6,729 nucleotides of DNA from Chitinophagaceae bacterium (GTDB taxonomy: Bacteria; Bacteroidota; Bacteroidia; Chitinophagales; Chitinophagaceae). Positions 1-5,307 of this stretch are shown in pieces. The DNA lies in assembly GCA_003526435.1 (NCBI GenBank), contig DPWF01000043.1:14555-21283 (forward strand). The letters run 5' to 3'. Position 1 is the stretch's first letter. Each line of letters begins with the position of its first letter. The notes below the pieces were generated by a model. The model did no database searches. It saw nothing but the letters and a program-made list of their open reading frames with translations, and was not told where the DNA came from. Both the position numbers and the translations under genes were made by a program.

Positions 1-306
1 AAACAGCAACAATGTAAAATAAAATATATGGATTTCGCGATTTGAATTCAGAAATAGTGCCGTTCCCGGCGCCCCAATGCTACCAATATTTGATACAATG
101 TTGTCAACAGCTTCATAACCTCTGTATGAAAATAAAAACGCTGAAAGTACACCTGTGAAAATTGTACCAGCATAATAGTTATTTATTGGTGGTTCCGGGC
201 AAACCTGTTTGCCAACAATCAGGTTGGTAAGCCATAATAAACCAGGTAGAGAAAGACCCGGACTCGTTACTACGATTAGTGTTCTGAGCTGATAAAATGA
301 TACTAG
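1..306 (-). pseudogene. Unrecognised stop-free frame, possible gene remnant or partial gene
   Basis: On the minus strand one frame stays open from 306 to the left edge, about 102 codons, while the other two minus frames contain several stops each. The conceptual peptide is rich in hydrophobic and aromatic residues and includes stretches such as VCPEPPINNYYAGTIF and FSYRGYEAVDNIV. No ATG or GTG codon lies in the open part. An ATG in the same frame at 336 is followed after nine codons by TAG at 307-309, so the frame has no usable start here. It lies downstream of the response regulator on the same strand. I do not recognise a family. It could be a decayed gene, the end of a gene starting elsewhere through a sequence error, or a chance open frame. 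The rest of the 1-346 stretch shows no RNA gene or convincing terminator. Confidence 0.25.
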
Positions 307-346
307 CTATTCATTTTCCCGAAAACGCTTACTCATATTTTTTTGT

Positions 347-1009
347 TTATGGATTGACGATTCCATTTTTGATGGCATACAGCACAAGACCCACTCTTGT
401 ATTCACCTGTAATTTCCTGAATAGTGTATCACGGTATCCATCAATTGTCTTTTCGCTCAAAAACATTTCAGATGCGATTTCCTGGTAAGTTCTTTCACTA
501 CAGCATAGTTTAAGAAAACTCATTTCTTTATCGGAGAGACTTATCGCATTATGCAGTAGGCTTTTATCATCTACCAGGTGTACCAGAGACCGAAGCATTC
601 TTGTTGATACAATATCGTTATAAAAAAAGCCATTCTCCATCACTTCTTTAAAAGCCTGTTTTAATTCTGGCAGATCAGCATCCTTTAACAGGTATCCTTT
701 GGCACCGCATTTTATCATTTTAATGACCGCTAAATCTGCATCCATTGTACTGAGTGCAAGTACCGCCACCCCGGGATAGTTCTTGCGCAACCATAAAGCA
801 GTATCGTAGCCATCCATTTCCGGCATATTGATGTCAAGTAAAACAATATCCGGCAGCCTGTCGGGGTGCAATCGCGTCAGCATTTCTTTTCCATTTGCTG
901 CATCAAATAACACTTTATATCCTGGAAAAAGGTTAATAAGAGAGGTAAGGCCGCGACGAAACATGGTATGATCATCTACAATAACTATGTATATTATTTT
1001 ATCAGGCAT
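347..1009 (-). CDS. NarL/LuxR-family two-component response regulator
   Basis: A 220-residue DNA-binding response regulator, the usual length for the NarL/FixJ type. The receiver domain covers about residues 5-125. It shows the acidic pair D12-D13, the phosphoacceptor D59 in LLDINMPEMDG, the switch residue S87 in LALS, and the conserved K109 in GYLLKDA. A LuxR-type helix-turn-helix covers about 156-219, with TYQEIASEMFLSEKTIDGYR as its core and KLQVNTR after it. It is the last gene of the operon. Its ATG overlaps the stop of the kinase gene by 8 nt, which makes that kinase its clear cognate partner and suggests translational coupling. Phosphorylation at D59 would be expected to promote dimerisation and DNA binding. 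The targets are unknown; the divergent envelope-protein gene is a candidate by position only. Nothing essential is missing. Confidence 0.95.
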   Translation of the reverse strand: MPDKIIYIVIVDDHTMFRRGLTSLINLFPGYKVLFDAANGKEMLTRLHPDRLPDIVLLDINMPEMDGYDTALWLRKNYPGVAVLALSTMDADLAVIKMIKCGAKGYLLKDADLPELKQAFKEVMENGFFYNDIVSTRMLRSLVHLVDDKSLLHNAISLSDKEMSFLKLCCSERTYQEIASEMFLSEKTIDGYRDTLFRKLQVNTRVGLVLYAIKNGIVNP

Positions 1010-1790
1010 AAGGTATTATTAAAATAAGTTGGGTTCCCTTTCCGGGTGTTGATTCAATTGAAAGATTTCCTCCCGCTAAATGAATTCTGTGTTGAATATT
1101 TTTTAAACCCATTCCTTCTCCCTTCTCTGCAATTTGAATGACGTCGAAGCCTTTTCCATCATCGATCACAGAAACCTCCAGCATTTGTGCAGTATAATTA
1201 AAAACAACCTGAATAAGAGATGCTGAAGCGTGTTTTAATACATTTTGCACAGATTCTTGTATAATCCTGAAAACCAATAAACTGTTAGATCCGCTTAAAC
1301 TATGAAAAGTTCCTTTTTCTTCGAGAGATGTTTTTATTTTTCCTGTTTTGCCAATCCTCGCCAGGAGTTTTTGGGTTAATGATATGAGCCCCTGTTCTAA
1401 AACGCGAGAACCACTGATACTGCCTGAAATATCTCTCAGGTCGTTCATCGCTGTACTAATGGAATCACTGGCTTCTTTGAGTAAGGTTACATCAAAACGT
1501 TCTGTAGTAGTAAGAATGTTTAACTGAACTTTTACCAGGCTTAGCACCTGTCCTACATTATCGTGTAGTTCTCTGCTGATATTGTTGAATATCTGTTCCT
1601 GCATTTCCACCTGTGACTGCAATAACTCTTTTTCATAACTATTTCTAAGCAGTTCTTTTTCTTTCGTATACAACTGCTTTTTCTTATTGAACATATAAAA
1701 AAGAAATACTATTGCGAGTGCAAAAAAAAGCACCAGACTAGTACCTAGCACCAGCGTTAATATGATTTCCTGTGAATTTTTATCGGGCAT
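1002..1790 (-). CDS. Short sensor histidine kinase (HisKA_3/HATPase_c, NarX/DesK type)
   Basis: A 262-residue inner-membrane histidine kinase. A single hydrophobic helix lies at about residues 9-33 with almost nothing before it, then a charged helical linker at about 36-66. The HisKA_3 dimerisation domain contains the phosphorylated His in ELHDNVGQ (H76). The HATPase_c domain has the N box around ESVQN (179-183), the G1 box DDGKGF (210-215), the G2 box GMGLKNI (226-232) and GKGT (250-253). It should autophosphorylate H76 and pass the phosphate to D59 of the next gene's product. No PAS, TPR or periplasmic sensor domain exists, so the signal must come from a partner, most likely the seven-helix protein encoded just upstream, whose gene overlaps this one by 34 nt. 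The ATG start at 1790 follows a run of seven T on the coding strand. The frame remains open further upstream, which matters for a possible frameshift fusion. Confidence 0.93.
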   Translation of the reverse strand: MPDKNSQEIILTLVLGTSLVLFFALAIVFLFYMFNKKKQLYTKEKELLRNSYEKELLQSQVEMQEQIFNNISRELHDNVGQVLSLVKVQLNILTTTERFDVTLLKEASDSISTAMNDLRDISGSISGSRVLEQGLISLTQKLLARIGKTGKIKTSLEEKGTFHSLSGSNSLLVFRIIQESVQNVLKHASASLIQVVFNYTAQMLEVSVIDDGKGFDVIQIAEKGEGMGLKNIQHRIHLAGGNLSIESTPGKGTQLILIIPYA

Positions 1791-2404
1791 AAAAAAACAA
1801 TAAAGTAGGTTACATAGAGTATATAGTTTAATGCAACCATGATATATGATAATTGAGAATAAAACTTTTCCTTTGTTACTAACAGATAATATGTGTACCC
1901 GTTAAAAAACAATGACCCAGCAAAAAAAATCATGTTTACGGTTACCAGCCAGAAATGGTTTTTCTTCAAAAAATTAATTGTTGCCTGATCCTTATATAGT
2001 TCATACAAATAAAAGACCGATGCCAGTGTTATGATAATTCCCTGTACCACTACTTCTCCTCTTTTATCTGTATTGAGGTTTTCAGGATATAATCCATAAA
2101 CCCTTATACAATAAACCAGGTATAGTAAAACAGTTGTGCTCAGTATTATTTTATGCTTTTTTTCATTCAGAATATGATAATAATATACTGATAGCAATAT
2201 GGTTTCAGCAAAGTGATAATAATGATAAACCTGTTTTGAAATGAGTCGGGGCGCTGTATAATCACTGATCTTTTCTGTGACAAAAGCAGATAAAAGAATT
2301 GGAATATAAAGTAGTATGATCCTGTCGAGCTTCTTGACATTTATCAACAAGGCAAAAAGGCCCGACAGGATTAACAGGTAATAAATATGCTTAAGTTCAG
2401 TCAT
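1757..2404 (-). CDS. Seven-helix integral membrane protein, putative sensor partner of the kinase
   Basis: I do not recognise a named family. The 215-residue product is almost entirely hydrophobic, with about seven predicted membrane helices near residues 7-22, 28-43, 62-80, 85-103, 118-136, 150-172 and 185-205. Loops are short, and the tail after residue 205 is short and basic (CPIKIHRKSY). Many Tyr and His residues sit in helix 3 (YHYYHFAETILLSVYYYHIL). I chose ATG at 2404 over the TTG one codon upstream because it forms a TGATG overlap with the preceding stop, a typical termination-reinitiation junction. The 3' end overlaps the kinase gene by 34 nt. A seven-helix protein beside a kinase that lacks a sensor domain suggests it senses a membrane or envelope signal for that kinase. 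This role is inference from context. Confidence 0.8.
   Translation of the reverse strand: MTELKHIYYLLILSGLFALLINVKKLDRIILLYIPILLSAFVTEKISDYTAPRLISKQVYHYYHFAETILLSVYYYHILNEKKHKIILSTTVLLYLVYCIRVYGLYPENLNTDKRGEVVVQGIIITLASVFYLYELYKDQATINFLKKNHFWLVTVNMIFFAGSLFFNGYTYYLLVTKEKFYSQLSYIMVALNYILYVTYFIVFLCPIKIHRKSY
1790..1796 (-). other. Candidate -1 frameshift heptamer T TTT TTA in the 7TM/kinase overlap
   Basis: On the coding strand the seven-helix frame reads GTT TTT TTA TGC. This places T TTT TTA in the X XXY YYZ phase needed for tandem -1 slippage, and the following -1-frame codon is the kinase ATG. Slippage would join residue 205 of the membrane protein directly to residue 1 of the kinase, giving about 467 residues. 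U UUU UUA is a known efficient slippery sequence in other systems. I see no obvious stimulatory hairpin at the usual 5-9 nt downstream and no Shine-Dalgarno-like stimulator upstream, so its function is unproven. Confidence 0.3.
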
Positions 2405-2934
2405 CAATTGAAAAAAGCCTCAAGGTCTTCTTTAGTAGACGCCAGGCTAAAACTGTTGGATGCCTGCATACTGCTTACTCCACTTCCGTCTGGATAAGGT
2501 GGCGGTGGCCAGGTTTGCTGACCAGGTATTTCCTCAAGTGCACTCTTAGTTTGCTCACCTTTAGGCTTATGAATAATCGATATGCTGTTATTGTCTCCCA
2601 TCGCCAAAAAACAGGCTGTTGGTTTCTCTTTTTGCACTCCATTTTCTGTATGTTCATGCAAACCGAAAAGAACTAAAATATGGTTATTCACAGAACTAGA
2701 CATTAAATGATTAATCTTTTCCAATGAGGTTTTGTCTATATAAAATTGCAACAAAAAATCTTCTTTACGGATTAATAATTTTTTTAGTTCCTCATCAGCA
2801 GGATTAGCTTGACTTGCCTTTTCCAGATAATCTGCTATTGCAGAAAACCGTTGATAAAATGTCAATACTTGTGATTTAATTTTTAACAGTGGGGTGTCGT
2901 TTACAAATGACATGGTTTCAAATTTTAGTTGCAT
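2404..2934 (-). CDS. Hypothetical soluble protein with WPPPP-containing tail, first gene of the operon
   Basis: A 176-residue protein of unknown function. It has no signal peptide or membrane helix and is probably cytoplasmic. Residues about 15-80 look helical and charged (LLKIKSQVLTFYQRF, then EELKKLLIRKEDF). Residues about 85-122 look like a few beta strands (HILVLFGL, PTACFLAMGD, SISIIHK). A Pro-rich segment WPPPPYPDGSG follows at 142-152, then a Ser-rich tail ending in LEAFFN. The ATG at 2934 gives the longest product; the ATG at 2913, codon 8, is a reasonable alternative. Its TGA stop overlaps the next ATG by one base, so it is coupled to the seven-helix gene and probably belongs to the same signalling pathway. 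From memory, small proteins with a strand-FG-strand core and a Pro-rich ending occur near kinases in Chitinophagaceae; that resemblance is unverified. Confidence 0.8.
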   Translation of the reverse strand: MQLKFETMSFVNDTPLLKIKSQVLTFYQRFSAIADYLEKASQANPADEELKKLLIRKEDFLLQFYIDKTSLEKINHLMSSSVNNHILVLFGLHEHTENGVQKEKPTACFLAMGDNNSISIIHKPKGEQTKSALEEIPGQQTWPPPPYPDGSGVSSMQASNSFSLASTKEDLEAFFN

Positions 2935-3048
2935 TTAATATACTATTGATCGGTCACGGACGACAAATAAAATTTCACATTAATTTTTACATAGCACTTA
3001 AAAATATTGATTACCAGTTACATATAATTTCGGCACACTTAAAAAACA

Positions 3049-3081
3049 GGAAAACCCCTCCTTAAATAAGCGGGAAATCCC
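3049..3081. promoter_or_regulatory. Pair of operator-like pseudo-palindromes
   Basis: GGAAAACCCC at 3049-3058 and GGGAAATCCC at 3072-3081 agree at 8 of 10 positions. Both have the form of G-rich and C-rich half-sites around an A-rich centre, and their starts are 23 bp apart, close to two helical turns. They lie between the divergent operon and the envelope-protein gene, upstream of the latter's promoter-like boxes. This could be a binding site for a dimeric regulator such as the NarL-type protein encoded nearby. No direct evidence links them, and two short sites can arise by chance. Confidence 0.25.
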
Positions 3082-3106
3082 TTTTTAATAAACCAGTTTT
3101 TTCCTC

Positions 3107-3138
3107 TTGACCAACCGTCTCCTTCCTGAGTAGGTTTG
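3107..3138 (+). promoter_or_regulatory. Putative Bacteroidota-type promoter for the envelope-protein gene
   Basis: TAGGTTTG at 3131-3138 matches the Bacteroidota -7 element TANNTTTG exactly. TTG at 3107-3109 (within CTTGAC) lies 21 nt before it, which fits the -33 TTG element and its usual spacing. Transcription would begin near 3143-3146, leaving an untranslated leader of about 12-15 nt before the ATG at 3158. No Shine-Dalgarno sequence is visible, which is normal for the phylum. Confidence 0.55.
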
Positions 3139-3157
3139 GGTACATAATTCAAACTGC

Positions 3158-4297
3158 ATGAAAAAGATTATTCCAGTAACCATTTTTTGTTTTAGCCTGT
3201 TAACAAGCATTGATTGCCAGTCACAAAAAACAGCACTGCTTTACCAGGAAAGCAAGAGGGCTTTTATTGAGACTACCGTTGATAAAAACGGGATCATTTC
3301 ATTTACATCTGTACCCGACAGCATTGTTGTCTTTATTGGCACTTCGGCCGCTGGCAGGATAATACAATTCAATAAAGACAGCGATGTATTTTACCTGAGT
3401 ATGGATAACAAAGAAAAAGAAGGCCTCTCGGTTCTGCCTTATCTTAACAAAGAAAAATTAGTGCTGGTATTTCGAAACAATGAACTAATTGCGATTAACC
3501 AAAACCTCATTACGCCAAGAAAACTTATTCCAGATAAAGCAGGTAAGCCCTATATTACTATTCTTTCAACAAGTGTAGCTGTTGCTACTGCTGCAAAAAG
3601 TCCCTGTGCAGAAATTGACAAAAGTAACCCTACCCTAAATGATGCAAGAATTATTGCCAAAACCGAAATAACGGATACAATATCTTTTCTACCTCATAAC
3701 TTTACAACGACTCCGGAAGATATTTTATATCTGGTAAATAAATTTGATCATCATTCCGGTCATCTTCCCAAAAACTATATCATTCATGATACAAGAAAAG
3801 GTACAACAAAAACTTTTTCAATCAAGCGAGATAAGGGCAACTCCGTTATAAATACTTTTGATGCTAAAGTTAAAAATTATATTACCACGCTTATTATTAC
3901 TACAAAAAAAGAAAAGCCTGTTTTACATATTAACGAAACTGATTTTGTAATAGATCAGAAACCGGGTTTTGAAGCTGCGGTTTCAGCTATTATTAAAACT
4001 CCGGATGAAGAAAATACAAACCCTGTGCCTTTTGAAACCCTTTTACCGAAAACTGGAAAATCAGTGGATACTGATCCGAAAAACCTGAGCGGACTGGTTG
4101 ATCAGTTAGTGAATACTGCTATAAAAGGCAGGAAAGCCAACAACAAGCTAATAGATACTCTGGCAAAAGAATTAAAACTTTGTTTCAGTTGCGTCGATTC
4201 TTTAAAACAGCAAATAGAGGATCTTACACTCAGTAATGATGAACTAAAGAAAAAAATTGTAACACTCTTATCCAGCAGCATAAAACTTACAGAATGA
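3158..4297 (+). CDS. Exported hypothetical protein, N-terminal part ending at an in-frame TGA
   Basis: The 379-residue product begins with a signal peptide: KK at 2-3, a hydrophobic core at about 4-18 and a likely cleavage near CQSQ at 20-23. The C20 context (TSIDC) does not fit a lipobox, so I do not call a lipoprotein. Residues about 25-120 look beta-rich, 120-300 are mixed and Thr/Lys-rich, and about 330-379 form a charged amphipathic helix, probably a coiled coil (SLKQQIEDLTLSNDELKKK). I do not recognise a family. The frame stops at TGA 4295-4297 in the middle of this helix and then stays open in the same frame to 5266. The intact gene was therefore probably about 700 codons, and this entry is its 5' half. 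Promoter-like boxes precede it, and it diverges from the signalling operon. A truncated secreted protein could still be made. Confidence 0.75.
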   Translation: MKKIIPVTIFCFSLLTSIDCQSQKTALLYQESKRAFIETTVDKNGIISFTSVPDSIVVFIGTSAAGRIIQFNKDSDVFYLSMDNKEKEGLSVLPYLNKEKLVLVFRNNELIAINQNLITPRKLIPDKAGKPYITILSTSVAVATAAKSPCAEIDKSNPTLNDARIIAKTEITDTISFLPHNFTTTPEDILYLVNKFDHHSGHLPKNYIIHDTRKGTTKTFSIKRDKGNSVINTFDAKVKNYITTLIITTKKEKPVLHINETDFVIDQKPGFEAAVSAIIKTPDEENTNPVPFETLLPKTGKSVDTDPKNLSGLVDQLVNTAIKGRKANNKLIDTLAKELKLCFSCVDSLKQQIEDLTLSNDELKKKIVTLLSSSIKLTE

Positions 4298-5266
4298 AAA
4301 GAACGCCTCCTTGCTTTAGAAAGGGATCTCGAAAAATTCAATGCCAAATTTAAAAACAGCAGTTGGGCCAGTTCTTATTACGACAGTGCCCTCTTGCATT
4401 TACGCCTTCAGATAAAGAAAATATTTCAAATTTCAGTTACTTCAGATGGAGGGCACCTTTTTAACCAATTGATGAATGTTACAAAAAGTATCCCTGAGTA
4501 TAAAAATTACCTGACCGATTTTTGTGGTTTAATGGAAGCCATAAAAAATGAATATCAGCTTGCGTCTCATCAGTTTGATTCCGTTTTTGTGTATGAATAC
4601 CATCATACTATTTCAAATAATGACCAACTTGCGGCTTCGATAAAGACGAATGAAAAAGAGACTGTATTATTAGATACAAAAACTTATGGCGGCTTAAAAA
4701 TTGATTTTTCTTCTGGGTTTTTCTTTCATGGAATCAACAATATGAGCTATACACAATCGAAACAATCATTTAGATATAAAGAACAAAGACTGTCTGTTAA
4801 TACTGTAACAGGTCAGCTTGATTCTTCTTTTACAGGCGCCATTAAGGATACCAGTGGTTTATTGATTTATAACAAAACCAGGAAGATTAATTATTCCGCC
4901 GCCTTTCTCGCTAATATATATACCCGGTCTCGTGGATCAGTTAACCATGCACTTTCTTTTGGCTTTATGCTAAATAACAGTGATAATAATTTTCCTCTAA
5001 ACCTGATGGCCGGATACTCTTTTCTTGTACAGGCCAATAAAACCAGAATTGCCGTATCACTAGGTACGGTATGGGGTAAAAGAACTGTTTTGCCTGTTGA
5101 AGCAGAGCCATATGTTTGGAATAAAGAAACAAACCCTGCCAACAGGCTCTATAATTCTAAATATGATGTACCAAAATTCGTAGATGGTGATATCCAGCTT
5201 GATTATAAAGGAGCTCTTTCCTGGTATTTTGGATTATCCTTCAGTTTTGCATCAACAGGTAAGTGA
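4298..5266 (+). CDS. C-terminal part of the same interrupted gene, beta-strand-rich envelope domain
   Basis: This frame continues directly from the TGA at 4295-4297, in the same phase, with no other stop until the tandem TGATGA at 5264-5269. The first residues (KERLLALERDLEKFNAKF) continue the charged helix that precedes the stop, strong evidence that both parts belong to one protein. No signal peptide or convincing start exists here: a TTG occurs at 4394, and the first in-frame ATG is near 4472, inside the domain. The last 190 or so codons contain alternating hydrophobic/polar strands ending in aromatic residues, for example INYSAAFLANIYTRS, HALSFGFMLNN, NLMAGYSFLVQ and SWYFGLSFSFAS. This resembles a small outer-membrane barrel or porin-like domain. 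That would place the whole protein in the outer membrane with a periplasmic coiled coil. Family unknown. Real inactivation, stop readthrough and sequence error cannot be separated from this window. Confidence 0.6.
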   Translation, partial: KERLLALERDLEKFNAKFKNSSWASSYYDSALLHLRLQIKKIFQISVTSDGGHLFNQLMNVTKSIPEYKNYLTDFCGLMEAIKNEYQLASHQFDSVFVYEYHHTISNNDQLAASIKTNEKETVLLDTKTYGGLKIDFSSGFFFHGINNMSYTQSKQSFRYKEQRLSVNTVTGQLDSSFTGAIKDTSGLLIYNKTRKINYSAAFLANIYTRSRGSVNHALSFGFMLNNSDNNFPLNLMAGYSFLVQANKTRIAVSLGTVWGKRTVLPVEAEPYVWNKETNPANRLYNSKYDVPKFVDGDIQLDYKGALSWYFGLSFSFASTGK

Positions 5267-5307
5267 TGATTTCCTGCCTATGATTTAAGTTCTAGGCAGG
5301 AAATCAT
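5266..5307. terminator. Perfect 15-bp inverted repeat between convergent genes, likely bidirectional terminator
   Basis: ATGATTTCCTGCCTA at 5266-5280 is exactly complementary to TAGGCAGGAAATCAT at 5293-5307, with a 12-nt loop. The outermost base on each side is the last base of a stop codon: TGA of the plus-strand gene and TAA of the minus-strand receptor. The hairpin thus fills the whole convergent gap. Its position argues for transcription termination in both directions or 3'-end protection of both mRNAs. No clear T-run follows on either strand, so a canonical intrinsic terminator is not fully supported. Confidence 0.6.

Noticed and set aside
100..165. Faint resemblance of the left-edge peptide (SAFLFSYRGYEAVDN) to a transporter helix of the amino-acid permease type
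   Set aside because: It is a few residues only, with no surrounding helices of the right spacing, so it is not enough to name a family.
297..488. 63-codon plus-strand frame opposite the end of the response regulator
   Set aside because: It lies almost entirely antisense to a well-supported helix-turn-helix coding region and has no recognisable features.
2475..2657. 60-codon minus-strand frame inside the first operon gene
   Set aside because: It is an alternative frame of the 2404-2934 gene, which has the better start, length and coupling to its neighbour.
2964..2971. TTTATTTG on the minus strand as the -7 box of the signalling operon
   Set aside because: It has one mismatch to TANNTTTG and no TTG at the expected upstream spacing, so the operon promoter remains unassigned.
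3158..3217. Lipoprotein signal with C20 as lipidated Cys
   Set aside because: The residues before the Cys (SID) do not fit a lipobox; an ordinary signal peptide is more likely.
4295..4297. TGA as a selenocysteine codon or as a sense codon in an alternative code
   Set aside because: No selenoprotein context or catalytic motif is present in this coiled coil, and TGA ends other well-supported genes in the window.
4102..4347. 81-codon minus-strand frame spanning the internal TGA of the envelope gene
   Set aside because: It is a mirror of the Lys/Glu-rich coiled-coil codons on the plus strand, and its Ser/Phe/Leu composition is typical of such antisense frames.
4891..5142. 83-codon minus-strand frame inside the barrel-like domain
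   Set aside because: It is antisense to the continuous plus-strand frame, with no start context or family features.
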